Source: Phoebastria nigripes
Taxonomy: Eukaryota; Chordata; Aves; Procellariiformes; Diomedeidae
Direction of reading: 5' to 3'
Assembly: GCA_035582835.1 (NCBI GenBank)
Contig: JAYKAV010000489.1
Span: 1,450,773-1,514,772, forward strand
DNA: 64,000 nt
Both the position numbers and the translations under genes were made by a program. The notes under the pieces are model-generated. The model saw nothing but the letters and a program-made list of their open reading frames with translations. It was not told where the DNA came from and searched no databases. This document shows, piece by piece, positions 39,901 to 49,548 of this stretch. The stretch's first letter is position 1, and each line of letters begins with the position of its first letter.

Positions 39901-42900
39901 GGCTGGTCTTGCCAGCAGTGCTGTATCGCCCTTTCGCCATACCCCTTTGGAGAAGAGAAAACACATCCCTGTTCAGAAAGTCAGCACAACCTGGGGTCTG
40001 ACAGCCTTGTGTAGGGCTATGGGAGCTCCCACCATGGGGCCGAAGAAAAAAGAGTGAGAGCATCATTAAATATCCCTGGCAGTGATGGCTGCATGTGTAC
40101 AAGGATGGGAAATAGACTTACCAACAAAGCAGCTGATCAGAGGCAGACTGCAGCGAGGGAGCAGCCCTGGCACCTGTCCTTCCCCGAGGACTGCTCCTCT
40201 CAGCGATGTGGCCAACACAAGAGACGCCTTTGAGGGTCCAAACTTGTGCCCCCAGTGAGAAATGAGCCCAGACACTCCTCTGGCTGTGCTGCCATAGTCC
40301 TCTGCTGACAGAGACCATTAGAGGCTTATTCACAGACTTTGAGCGACCATCCGTACACCAGCCTGCCTTGTCTGGATGCAGCACCTCCTTACCATTGCTC
40401 CCGGCTGCACGAGGCCTTGAGAGGACACCAGGACGGAGCAGCACTTGGTTGTTCTTTGCTGTGGCTGGTCTCCCCAAACTCCCCAGCCAGGAAGGACCGG
40501 AGGACCCACCCTGGATCGCAAGTCTGGACCCCCATCTCTGCTTTTAGGGGTCCCTGACTACCAAAGCTCTGAATATTTAGGGAGCAAAGGGAAGACTGCA
40601 GTTCTACTTCCTTCTCACACCTCTGTGTTATATGGAGAAAGATGGGGCATAACTACAAATGCAGCAGACATTGCTCTCGGAGAAGCACTCCAGCCTCACG
40701 CAGCAAGTACATGTCTCCCACAGCTTTTGCCCATAACTCTGCCTCCCGCTTGCTCAAGGTTAATAATTATTCTCACCTCCCTTAGAAGAGGCAACATTGT
40801 CTTCCGTTCAGTAGTAAAGAAAATCAATGCACATGGAAATCTGCTCCACCCAGGGCAGCAGCGCTTTGCTGCCTCCGCCCACATCCCTCTGTGCTGTCAC
40901 TGGTATTGGTACAATAAAAGGGGAGCTCCTCCTAAACGGCTTTTGGGACCTTGTAGCACCATACACATTCATTGCTCCTGCCCGAGAGCAAGGTGAGCTG
41001 GTGGAGGAGACAGGAATCGCTCCTGCCTCTGTCTACACTGGAAAGCGGTTTCACACCTTCTGCCTGATCTGTTTCCTCCCTCTGTGGCATCCCATTCTTA
41101 CCTGAAACAGACAAAAACAGTTAAAAACCCAAACCTATCCCCAAACGCAGTTTTTTGGGCCTCTTGATCCACCGTCCCCTGGGATTTCAGCAGCAGTGCT
41201 CAGCCCCTTTCACATAGCTCCCACCACTGCTCTCCGTCACGTCATTGCTCTGAGGTGCATCCCATGCTGGGCTGCGGGAGGGCACAGCTCGGGCAGAGCT
41301 CCCCGATTCCCTGGCAGCCCCAGCACGCAGCAGGGAGCCTCTGCACACAGACAGGGCACGTTCGCACCCTCCTCCCCCCCCACCCAGCCATGCCGCGCTA
41401 ACGGTAGATCCTCCCACGCCGCTGATGTGATGAGCCCTTTTTGACGGCCTGCCCTCTATTTAAAGATTTCTTTGAGGATTCAAGCACTACTGAGCTGCGT
41501 TTAGAGAAAGGAGGTGGGTCAAACAGTGGAAGGGTTTCCAGGTGGTGGAGTAGCGTAACAGAGCATGTGTGTGCCCTAGACAAAGAAATTAAANGTGTAT
41601 GAAATATTGCAAAGCTGTGCTAATGGCAATCCTTGCATGATTTCACACCCTATTAACTCACTCTGCATAGGACCAAAACGATAGATCATTTCTGAGAGTA
41701 TTGAAGACTCCACACATATTTTAAAGTCTAATTAAAATTGTAAGATGTGCCAGTAACACCTTCCATGGCATGAAAGGGAATTTTCACATCCTTTGTCTTC
41801 AGCTTCATACTACTTCAAGAGACATAACGGCCCCCTCCAAAAAATCTTATTTACTGCTAAATTATGTTTGCAATAATTTAACCCTGGAAAGATCAGAATA
41901 CAACAGGCAGACTCAGAGGGTGCGTGCACAAGACAAACTGCTTGGAGAGGGGCAGTATTTCAGCACTGATGCCATAGTGACAGCAAAGTTGCAGGCGGGT
42001 CCTACCCCACACAGCCGCACAGCTTTCAGTGCTGTTGCTGCATGTTACTGAGGCCGTCCTGGTGACCCATCTTGCTCAGACCGGCGCTGCCAGCATCTGG
42101 GGGCGAGCTGGCACATTTCATGGGGGGTTGCACCAGCACTAACAGCCCCCTCCCAGCAGACACATCTTCTCCTACAAGCAGGGGAGCTCAGCCTCCAGGT
42201 TGGCCCATGTGGCTTTTCCCCCCCCCTACTCGTGGTGAATTTGTCTGAGCAACCCTGGGTTTCACACCCTCCCTCTGCCCACAGGTCACACTGCTGAGTG
42301 TGGAAATGACGACGCTGAAGGAGGAACGGGACCGGCTGCGAGGTGCTGCTGAAGACAAGGAGACAAGTGAACGGCTCCTGCAGGCCATCAGGGACCGAGA
42401 TGAGGCTATTGCCAAGTAAGTGGTATGAACAGCCAAAGCCAGGCTGGGTTAGCAGTTATGGAGTGCCTTAGCAGGAGATGCTTCCAGGGTGGGTTTCTCC
42501 CACCCTCCACGAATTTCAGTAGCTGTTACAAAGGGATGGAGTGAGTCTCAGCTTTGCTGGCATTGGGAAATGCTGCCAGGAGCTTGGGAGCAGGGCAGGA
42601 GATGCCAATTTCCAGAGCTGCCCCATGCAGGATTGGGGGCATTTAGGAGGATGCTGTGAACCATGTTTTTGCCATTCCTGGTGCTGGTCTGAGTCACAGC
42701 AAGGAGGAGAGGACTTCAGGGAACCAAATGGAAACACTAGGTCTCCCCTGTTTGTCGTATTTTTCTTCTTTCACTCTTCCAGACACACAACCCTGCTTTC
42801 CTGTCCATCCCCATTACAGCCCTGCTTGGGCTTCTTCCCTAAACCATTTCTCTGGTCACTCGCTCTCCTTTCCTGTTCCAGGATCTTTTTTGCATCTCCA

Positions 42901-45900
42901 GTCCTGTAATTCTCTATTTCTCCTTCCAGGATTCTTCCACTGTTTTGACTCTTTATTTTCCCCACCCTCCTTGCAGACCTGTGCAGTTTTGCTACCCTGT
43001 ACCCCATACCGCCCTTCCCCAGCTCTGTGCTTGGGCTTGCCACACTGCCCTGAGCACTCTTTGCCCCAAGGAGAGGGGCAGAAACATTCACCCCACTGTG
43101 CTCTAGATAGACAGGTCAGATACATCTGATAATCTCTTCAATAAGCAGATGGGCCAGGACACCACCAGTCCATCTCCTTATGGAAATGCCTAATACTCAA
43201 GCCCTCAGCAAGAGGAGCACAAGACCATTGCACCTCTGAGGATGTGGGGAGCTAAATCAGCATGCACAATCCCTTCATCTTTTTTTAAGTGACCCGATCA
43301 TCCATGCTGCTCTCACCCGGATAGCCGGCTACCGAATTCCCATCGCTGTCCTCTGTAACACCCCCATCTGTTGGCAAAAATCAGGAGCATCCCAGCTGCA
43401 CTGCCGGGTGCAGAGAGGTGGTTCTGACATTTCCAGTGCGTGTGGGTTGCTGGTTCTGCTGTGGCTATGGCAACGCACTGCCACCGCGATAAATCCCCCG
43501 GTAATATCCAAGCAGCAATGGGGAGCTTCACAGCAAAAGGCTATTTAAGGTGCTCAAACCCACAGCCGGGAGTGGAAGGGTACAGCTTCTCCACGGCGGT
43601 TAATGACCCCACTGGGACAAAGCACTAATATTTACGGCTGACTGTCCTACAGTGGCAGGAGCCCAGAGGAAGGGGGAAGTGACAAGTGTGCACGGGTGAG
43701 TGGCGGGTGATTAATGAGCAGAAAGTGGCTGCAAGTGAAAGCAGACAAGAGCGTCTTGTGCTAGAAATGAAAGCATCCCTCCACAGACTGAGTGGGCTGC
43801 TCCCAGGCAGCGAGCCGCCTGGGAGGCTCGTGATATGCTTCCCACCTTGCACCTCAAGGGTTAAGTCACTTTTGTTGAAGCCCTCCCAAAAAAAAGCCCT
43901 AACTCTGAACAGAAATAAAATCACTGCTTGAGGCAGACATCTGGCATGGAAAATTTTTAGCTTGAAGCTGAAGTTTGGCAACGCAGGAAGCAATAGGAAA
44001 ATAAGATCCTATAATAGGAGGTGTTAAGCAACCACTACCTGGAATATAAACACAAATTCCCAAATTGCTCTTCTGCAGGGGAGCACAAGGGAGCTATTAG
44101 GAGGCAATGAATTAGCTACAGTTAATAAGATGCAATTATTTCTCCTGAAAATGTTTGCAAGGAAAGATGGTTCCCAGCAAGTCATGTTACTTTTTCCCAT
44201 CAACAGCAGTTAATTGAAAACCTAAAGTTTCTGCTCACCTGTGTGCTCCCAGCATGGGGAGCAGCATTTCCCAGCTTGGGCAGCTTAGGAGATTGCTCCT
44301 TCCTAGAGGACAATCCCTTTCCACTAGCCAGTAGCAGCTGGAACATCTCAGTGGTGTTCCCAAGGGCCAGCACAACCCCATTGAAACTGGGAGCTTAAAG
44401 CATAACATTTAATTCAAACAATTTTAACAGTTTGTCATTCTTAAAAACCGTATGTTGTGATAAACTTTCTTCCTTCATTTCTTCCTTCCTTCAGTCCAAG
44501 TGCCAACTGAAAGCAGAGTTGTACTCTTTGAGGAGGTTTTGTTTGTTTTATATTGCAATTTATTGATCAAGTGATCAGACAAAGATCATTTGGTTTTTAG
44601 CACATACCATTTCCTTTCCTATGCATTAGTAAACAGAAGAAAAAGAAAAAATATTTATATGTAGATTCTACCTCGTTTTAGATCTCCATTTTCAATGGCA
44701 GATCCTGCACGTTATCCAGGCACACTATATTATCTTACACAGCAGTGTATCTGAATATCTTTTTGTATTCTTCATAGTGTGCTTACCAGAAATCTGCCGG
44801 CTTTATAGTAATGATGTTTACAGTTCTGTCCTACTCTTCAGATTAATAGATTGTCCAGAATACAACGGAGATAAACAGCTTAGGATTTGGGGACTTGCCA
44901 GTGAAAGANATTGTTGACTTCTCTTCAAGGATATATTTAACACTTCCTTTAAAAAAAAAAGAAAAAGTCACATGCCCCAATTTCTTGCTCTCCCCCCAGG
45001 AAGAACGCAGTGGAGGTGGAGCTGGCCAAGTGCAAGATCGACATGATGTCCCTCAACAGCCAGCTGCTGGATGCCATCCAGCAGAAGGTGAACCTCTCGC
45101 AGCAGCTGGAGGCCTGGCAGGTGAGCAGCCCCCAGTCACCGCAGGGCAGGGTCTGGGTGGCACGTGGCCCAGGAGGCACCTTTGGGTGACTTTTCCCCCT
45201 CCCTGTGGGTTTGCTGTGTTCTCAGCCTGAGCGTCCGTAGATAGAAGCATTTGCTTTTGGCTCTGCAGGAGCCAGCGATGCAGTGCTACTCAGGGGGGGG
45301 AAACACAGCCCTCCCCTGCTCAAAGCCTTTCAGCTGTGAGCTGTTAATTAATTATACAGGAATACCCATTTAAAATGGAGAAACAAACTGTATCTCATGG
45401 CTGCATGTGGCATGGGTGACATACACTTTGCAGAGTAACCTGCTGTGGCCCAGGGAGGCAAGGTGTTCGTGCAGGAGATGTCCCTGGGCAGGCTCAGCCT
45501 TGGGGACGTGTGGGCACTGCAGGTCCTTGCATTTCCATAACGGAGCAGAAAGGTGGGAGGCAGAGAGGTTGTGGCAATGATTGTTTCACAGTATAGCTGC
45601 ACTGTTTTCATCAAGTCAGAAGATCCAGCAAGATGGAGAAGCTAAAACCCCAGCTCTCCACCAGGTAAAAAAACCCAAACCCACAGCAGTTCAGTGTCTG
45701 CCCTGGAGATGCTCTACTTGGGGTCAGTGGGGAAAACCCATGTAAAGGCAGAGAGCCCTTGAGAGCAGACAAAGCTGTCTCCTCTTGGAAACTAGCACCA
45801 CGGGAGGGCTACTTTAATAGAAAACAAGCAGATACAAGAGAAAAGGTCCAGGCCAGTTATAGTAATTTGTTGCAGACCATGCAAGACCCCGACTCTACTA

Positions 45901-48900
45901 ACAACCAGCCTGACCGGTAGAAACCTCTCCCATACAACCTCGCTCCTGTTTCAACTCCACTGTGTTTTCGTTTCTCTTTTTTTGTTTGGTTTTTTTTTTT
46001 TTTTCTTTTCTTTTCTTTCTCCTGCTTACAGTTTGCTTCCTCAGGGCTTTTTACTATCTGGCTCCTTTGGTTTCTGATCTAGTGGCCTTTCTCAGTTCCT
46101 GTACCAACAGCTTTAGTCGTACACCCCTCCTGCCTTTGAGGTGAGCTCCCCGCACCCTCACCAAGCACCCACCATCCCCTCGCCTGCTCCATTCGCTGCC
46201 ACCATCACCCGCATCCGTCTCTGTCCTCACTGTCGTCTGGCAAGAGGGGCCGGGGGGGGTCTCCATCAGCCACCAATATTCTGCACACACACACCCCCCA
46301 CCCCAGCACCAGGCCAGGGCACAAGGGGCAGCACCCTACACCCCATGGTGAGGCTTTACCCCCCAGGTCACCACAGGGAAAGCCGGGCTGAGGTGCACAT
46401 ATCGTTAATCCTCTGTATTCGGCATATCTAGTATCTGGACAACTTCTTGAAATACAGACTGGGATTTTACTTCTCAGCCTCGTTATCTAGTAAGTGACAT
46501 TCAGTGCTCTGCATAGGAGCTGTCTGTATCCAAGTTCTGCTTCAGTTTGGATGGGTGGTATAAATTGAGACCTACTTACTACTACACTCAGTATTTAGTG
46601 CTGGAATATCCCCAGCTTAGGGTTTTAACAACAGGCGTTTGCTTTCTCACTTCACACTATGTCATCCGACTGCAGCAATACAGCAACCCCAATCCTGCTC
46701 CCNTCAGCTTTCCGAGATGAGGATCCAGCCCACTAGCACTGCAGAAAGTTGTCTCCAACACACTGACCTAAAGTGTTATTGCACAGTAGCAAAATAGTTT
46801 CCAAGCACCTAATGTCCCCAGAACAGAAGCTCAACCACAGAGGCACAAAACAAGTCAGGTGATTTATGTGTTTTGGGGACTATTTTGCAAAGCTGAATGT
46901 TTCTGATAAAATGGGATGAGATTCTCTGCCTCAGCTGGGCATAAATGGAGGCTTTAATCTGATAAAATTTTGCTCTTGCACACTTCTAGTCTGCACTTTA
47001 CCAAGGACCATCAACAAGATTGCAGTTTTCTCTAAGTACATAATCCATACAGGCTATAAAATACACCACAAGCAAAATCCTGCACATCCGAGCCTAGCAC
47101 AGGAGTTGCACAGGAGTGGATATGTACCTCACCCGCATGCCTAATCTGATCCCCATTGGTATTCATCATTATCTGACTGGGGGCAGGAGGGGCATTACTG
47201 GGAGTAGGGAAGAAATATGGAGCAAACTTGGAAGTGAAGAGGGCTGTTTCTCTGAAATGAGAGCTCAGTGGCTTCAGTACAATAGCGACGGGGCACCGTC
47301 AGGTTAGAAAATGCTGCAATGCCAGCAGAGAGCTGCAGCCTGCATGGCCACAGCCACCAGCCTCCGAGGTCGCCTTGGGCAGCTCCAACCCTTATCTCAT
47401 GCAAGGGAGCCCAGCTCCAGCTCACGAAGATGATACATGCCATTTGCACCTCCTTCGGCCTCACCCCTTCTGCAAAGAGCAGAAACTCCTGCCAGGAACG
47501 CCCAGAGCATGCGGTACCATGTTATCCAGCTTTATGGGACCTCTTTATCAGGCGGGTCTTGTACTGCTGGTGTTTGTCCTCCCTCCGCGCCCCCGGACAC
47601 TCCTGTGCCCCTGCCCAGAGCAGAGGCAGGGACTGCAGCTCTGCCCCAGCCTTGCTGCATACATCTACCCCAAATCTCCACAGCCAAGCACTGTGCTTTC
47701 TGATTCACGCATCGGACAGACAGGGACCTGAACGCAGTGCACTCTCAATAGTGCATACTGTATTTTTTTATATAGATATAATATTTTTTGTATATATATA
47801 TATATATAAAAATATATAAAAATCATACTCATCCCTTGTTACGTGGTTAACCAAGGACACAGATCTGCCATGCTGGAGCCTGAGTGCCTACCTCATTTGC
47901 TAGAAGAGATGCCTTTAAAATCCAAGTGCTATACATTTTCACGTGTCAGCTTCACCTCTGGAAACCTGTTTCACCTTAATGCTGATGTTTACCTTAACCT
48001 CTTCAACTGTCCCTCTGCCTTTCCCCTTTCCAGCCCTGCTCTAAAAAGATCCAAAGCTTCCCCCTGTCCACGTAGCTCTGCATCCTCCTGCTCCCCCAGG
48101 GAAAGTCCCCATATTAAATTCAGGTCCAGGCCATGGCTATCGATCCTTTTCCCTGCAGCAAATGCTGCAACAAGAGATTAGCCATCGTTCAAGTTTCCAG
48201 TCCAAGTTGGCTGTTTTTATTCCACGTGGAGCTACAGAGCAGCTGGGGCACCCGCGGGGCGATGGCAGCACCTTCCCTTCCATCTCAGGGCTGCCCTGAC
48301 GGGCTGCCCTGCACGAGGTGCTGAATGAACAGCACTTCCACCACTACAGCCCATCCAGAGTATCCTTGTTCTCACCAGATAGTGCCCTCAGTCCTAATCA
48401 GGGACCAAACCGCTGGAGAACAGTTCATTTCTCCTGTGGGGCTAGTTTGTGTACAGACGTTTTCACTAAACTACAGTTTAAATATGCAATTATAGCAGAA
48501 ATAATGGATCTGAAGGTTTAAAATTTGTAGAATTGATAGCCAGGTTTTCAAGGAACACATTAGCATGTCATTAGCAGCGACAGAACTGACTAATTATTTT
48601 ATGTAGAGCAATTTCACTGTGCTGCAAACATGGATGAAACCAGAGCGTTTCTGGTACATCTGAAAAACCACAGTGCAGCTGTTCATGCCAAGCTGTCAGT
48701 CAGCAAGCTCCCACCACTCTGCTGGCTCTAGGGGAAGGAGCGGGTCTAAGGGACGAGCGCAGTTCTCTTTGGTAAGTCTGGTGCAAAACCCATGTGGGGT
48801 CTGGTAGGCCCACGCCTGGCCCCAGCCCCTCAGCTCCCGGCGGCACCTTCCCTGAAGAAGCCCCCCTAACAGTGGCTGTGCAGGCAGCTCTGTCATGCCT

Positions 48901-49548
48901 ACCTGCCTGCCTGCTCCACACAGCAAGCACATAGACCTGCTCAGGACAGACATCCTTACTTTTTATGGCATTTGCTTTGAGCTGCATTTGTTCTTTTTTA
49001 TTTATTTCTTCCCCCAAAAGGGGACATCTGCAAGCTGCAGACAGCAGAGAAACATAGTTTGGGGGTGTCACAGAGTCCCAGGCAGGCGCGATGCTCCTCT
49101 GCGAGACTACCTGAGCAATTTATCCCTCAGAATTGTGTGATTTACCTTCCTCGCTCGCTAAAAAGCCTCACAGCGGCAAGCGAGGCTGAGCCTACTGCCA
49201 GGTGGGGAGCTAGACCTGTCCCCGCTCTTGTCATCCCTCCTCCATCTCATCACAGCACGTTTCACACCCATTTCAGCCGCGTCCCTGCGCCAGCCCCCTT
49301 TGAGCATCAGCTGCCGCTAACAACCCTCTCCTCTCCCTCTGCTGCAGGATGACATGCACAGGGTCATTGACCAGCAGCTGATGGACAAACACCCAAAGGA
49401 ATGGAGCCAGCTTGCTTATTCCTTCTCCAGTGGCTACGGCGCAAAGCGGAGTGCCAGACCCTCCCCCGTGTTCAGGCCGGAGCAGCAGGGGAATGAGCCC
49501 GTTGGGGCAGAAGGGAACCGTCTCTTTTCCTTTTTCAAGAAAAATTAA
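436..49548 (+). CDS. BICDL1: BICD family-like cargo adaptor 1, spliced gene (whole coding span)
   Basis: The coding exons are 436-930 (contains the gap), 5651-5866, 33682-33798, 35857-36003, 37019-37198, 37509-37727, 38904-39047 (novel or optional), 42285-42415, 45000-45120 and 49348-49548. All have AG acceptors and GT donors and join without a frame break. The product is a long coiled-coil adaptor. In this family it links dynein/dynactin to Rab6-positive secretory vesicles (and to KIF1C) in the cytoplasm, chiefly in developing neurons. Exon 1 carries a CC1 box (AARLG at 838-852), the dynein light-intermediate-chain contact of BICD proteins. The last three exons hold the BICD-like C-terminal Rab-binding coil. 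Known exons give about 608 residues if the gap length is right, or 656 with the extra exon, against 573 that I recall for human. The identification rests on near-continuous agreement with the mammalian protein and is very secure; the exact N terminus is not. Confidence 0.95.
455..699. other. Assembly gap (245 N)
   Basis: An unbroken run of N lies inside BICDL1 exon 1, flanked by very GC-rich sequence. Such dropouts are typical of short-read assemblies of bird first exons. The flanking frames agree only if the N count is correct modulo 3. Confidence 0.98.
931..5650 (+). other. BICDL1 intron 1
   Basis: It runs from the donor gtgagg to the acceptor ttatctag. The first 200 bases are still GC-rich, and the rest is ordinary unique-looking intronic DNA. 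An 87-codon open frame at 4933-5196 resembles no protein I know. I see no transposon that I can name here. Confidence 0.85.
5651..5866 (+). CDS. BICDL1: BICDL1 coding exon 2
   Basis: This exon has 72 codons, phase 0 at both ends, donor AGG|gtgagt. It encodes continuous coiled coil, with [18 protein letters not shown] near the start and the [14 protein letters not shown] ending. It follows residue DKLE of exon 1 exactly as in the mammalian protein. It is almost entirely charged and leucine heptads, with no catalytic motif. Human has Ile where this bird has Val in QQVHLREAD, a conservative difference. Confidence 0.96.
9385..10089 (+). mobile_element. 5'-truncated CR1 LINE, 3' end of ORF2 plus 3' UTR
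   Basis: The + strand reads as the C-terminal part of the CR1 ORF2 protein downstream of the reverse transcriptase core, with phrases such as [39 protein letters not shown] and [16 protein letters not shown] stop at 9758-9760 interrupts the frame, after which family-like sequence continues to the CR1 3' end. The element finishes with the octamer-like end CATTCTATGGTTCTATGATT. CR1 is the main LINE of birds and other reptiles, usually 5'-truncated as here. The copy is dead, and the 5' edge is approximate. Confidence 0.93.
13138..13261. promoter_or_regulatory. Candidate RFX/CRE motif cluster
   Basis: Two X-box-like inverted half sites occur: GTTGCTAGGTGAC at 13138-13150 and GTTGCTGTGGCAAC at 13177-13190. 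The second has perfect 5-bp arms. A CRE-like TGACGTCC follows at 13254-13261, and TGACGT overlaps the second X-box. RFX factors bind paired GTTGC/GCAAC half sites. Function is inferred from motifs only. Confidence 0.4.
16350..16510 (+). mobile_element. Degraded CR1 LINE fragment
   Basis: The stretch is a worn copy of the CR1 3' region: a GACATTAAGAAAAACATCCT-like segment, followed by a decayed form of the 'gtaagggtggt...ggcccagagaggt' phrase that is intact in the copy near 9890-9940. Similarity is by eye only, and the boundaries are approximate. Confidence 0.5.
27268..27275. promoter_or_regulatory. Perfect CRE palindrome
   Basis: The full TGACGTCA octamer lies in intron 2. This is the CREB/ATF consensus. 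Such an octamer can occur by chance, but CpG loss makes intact copies scarce in introns. Confidence 0.3.
28151..28190. repeat. Perfect 10-bp tandem repeat, four units
   Basis: The unit GGAACCGGCT is repeated four times without error, with decayed half units on both sides. It lies in a local GC-rich patch of BICDL1 intron 2. Confidence 0.97.
28733..28756. promoter_or_regulatory. E-box next to RFX-like half site
   Basis: CACGTG lies at 28733-28738 and GTTGCCATAAC at 28746-28756, in a CpG-containing patch. The left X-box half is perfect and the right half is partial. Confidence 0.3.
31190..31700 (-). mobile_element. Old antisense CR1 LINE fragment
   Basis: Read on the + strand it begins CTGGAAAGGACCTTTGAGGT, which is the reverse complement of the usual CR1 3' region. 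It then runs through phrases typical of reversed CR1: AAACAAGCCATCC, ATCACCCTTGCAGCCCATCC, ACCAGAACT and TACCAGGGATTTTTACAATG. It is heavily diverged with insertions, so probably an ancient insertion. The far edge may extend towards 31900. Confidence 0.6.
33682..33798 (+). CDS. BICDL1: BICDL1 coding exon 3
   Basis: This exon has 39 codons, acceptor tctccttgcag, donor GAG|gtgagt, phase 0/0. It encodes [12 protein letters not shown] and the FREKNSS segment up to RLESLQAE, which matches the mammalian coil. One base (33772) is N in the codon after QHI. Any NTG codon gives Met, Leu or Val, so this residue cannot be the Ile I recall in human. Confidence 0.95.
33799..35856 (+). other. BICDL1 intron 3
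   Basis: It lies between donor gtgagt and acceptor ctttcctccgcag. The sequence is ordinary intron, including a C/T-rich stretch near 34390-34640 and an N at 35635. I recognise no transposon or RNA gene. Confidence 0.85.
35857..36003 (+). CDS. BICDL1: BICDL1 coding exon 4
   Basis: This exon has 49 codons, phase 0/0, donor CAG|gtgagg. It encodes [15 protein letters not shown] through [17 protein letters not shown] to DKDLQ, continuous coiled coil nearly identical to the mammalian protein. The antisense open frames over it are shadows. Confidence 0.96.
36004..37018 (+). other. BICDL1 intron 4
   Basis: This is a 1.0-kb intron ending in a pyrimidine-rich tract and gcaag. It holds a short TA microsatellite near 36611-36626 and an N at 36322. 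Nothing else is recognisable. Confidence 0.85.
37019..37198 (+). CDS. BICDL1: BICDL1 coding exon 5
   Basis: This exon has 60 codons, phase 0/0. It begins [14 protein letters not shown] and ends [17 protein letters not shown]. The acceptor is AAG rather than the more usual CAG, and the donor is CAG|gtattt, which lacks G at +5, so both splice sites are weaker than those of other exons. The middle (NFNTTSTS) differs from human at several residues, whereas the flanks are conserved. Confidence 0.95.
37199..37508 (+). other. BICDL1 intron 5 (310 bp)
   Basis: This is a short intron between exons 5 and 6, ending ctcttgttccag. No other feature is seen. Confidence 0.9.
37509..37727 (+). CDS. BICDL1: BICDL1 coding exon 6
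   Basis: This exon has 73 codons, phase 0/0, donor ACG|gtaagt. It encodes [20 protein letters not shown], then a Ser/Asp-rich segment ([18 protein letters not shown]), then [16 protein letters not shown]. This breaks the coil with a flexible acidic linker that is strongly conserved with mammals. The end (VLDGADST) is where the human protein, as I recall it, runs straight to VTLLS. Confidence 0.96.
37728..38903 (+). other. Intron between BICDL1 exon 6 and the extra exon
   Basis: This is a 1.2-kb intron ending tttctctcccgctctcag. No transposon or other gene is recognised. Confidence 0.75.
38904..39047 (+). CDS. BICDL1: Candidate cassette exon of BICDL1 (48 codons, phase 0/0)
   Basis: The acceptor tttctctcccgctctcag and the donor CAG|gttagc bound exactly 144 bp, open in the one frame set by both neighbouring exons. 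It reads [20 protein letters not shown], then an [14 protein letters not shown] coil, ending EELQRLHSQ, which leads smoothly into [11 protein letters not shown] of the next exon. Heptad leucines and high charge match the rest of the protein. I do not recall this segment in the 573-residue human reference. It could be an exon of a longer isoform, one lost in mammals, or one already annotated in bird models. The coding nature looks strong; constitutive versus optional use cannot be told from sequence. Confidence 0.85.
39048..42284 (+). other. Intron between the extra exon and exon 7
   Basis: This is a 3.2-kb intron. A GC-rich, CpG-containing patch at about 41180-41450 includes TCACGTCA (41237-41244), a near-CRE. 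No repeat family is recognised, and there is an N at 41594. Confidence 0.75.
42285..42415 (+). CDS. BICDL1: BICDL1 coding exon 7
   Basis: This exon has 131 bp, acceptor ctgcccacag, donor GCCAA|gtaagt, and ends in phase 2, so the Lys codon AA|G is split with exon 8. It encodes [20 protein letters not shown] and [13 protein letters not shown], the beginning of the C-terminal BICD-like cargo-binding coil. The linker [10 protein letters not shown] varies from human, but the flanks are conserved. Confidence 0.96.
42416..44999 (+). other. BICDL1 intron 7
   Basis: This is a 2.6-kb intron ending with a poly-C acceptor (tctccccccag). It contains the candidate X-box at 43461-43474 and an N at 44909. 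No transposon is recognised. Confidence 0.85.
43461..43474. promoter_or_regulatory. Candidate RFX X-box
   Basis: GTGGCTATGGCAAC fits the RFX pattern GTNRCY followed by RGCAAC. It sits in a small CpG-containing patch of BICDL1 intron 7. Occupancy is inferred, not shown. Confidence 0.35.
45000..45120 (+). CDS. BICDL1: BICDL1 coding exon 8
   Basis: This exon has 121 bp. The first G completes the split Lys codon, then [20 protein letters not shown] and [20 protein letters not shown] follow, donor CAG|gtgagc. This is the most conserved block of the BICD-family C-terminal domain, which in BICD proteins binds Rab6 and other cargo. It agrees with mammals at nearly every residue. Confidence 0.97.
45970..46028 (+). 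repeat. T-rich pyrimidine tract
   Basis: A 14-T-plus run is followed by repeated TTTTC units, all pyrimidine apart from a few G near the start. It lies directly before a CAG and could act as a splice acceptor tract. Confidence 0.9.
47761..47820. repeat. AT-rich low-complexity/TA microsatellite
   Basis: The stretch is T runs and TATATA dinucleotides, including a run of about nine TA units near 47792-47809. Confidence 0.9.
49348..49548 (+). CDS. BICDL1: BICDL1 last coding exon
   Basis: The acceptor is ctctgctgcag; 66 codons and a TAA follow. It starts [13 protein letters not shown], conserved with mammals, passes through a diverged low-complexity linker ([20 protein letters not shown]) and ends [11 protein letters not shown]. 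The human tail I recall ends in the very similar RLFSFFRKI. The linker shows little similarity, so the terminal hydrophobic-basic motif is conserved separately from it. Confidence 0.95.
   Translation, partial: DDMHRVIDQQLMDKHPKEWSQLAYSFSSGYGAKRSARPSPVFRPEQQGNEPVGAEGNRLFSFFKKN

Larger units (their letters stand above)
45121..49347 (+). other. BICDL1 last intron
   Basis: This is a 4.2-kb intron. It holds a pyrimidine tract at 45970-46028 followed by a strong cryptic acceptor, an AT-rich microsatellite at about 47761-47820 and an N at 46703. Nothing else is recognised. Confidence 0.85.

Noticed and set aside
47319..47819. 166-codon + strand open frame
   Set aside because: Overlapping open frames in all three phases and an end in the TA microsatellite; no domain.
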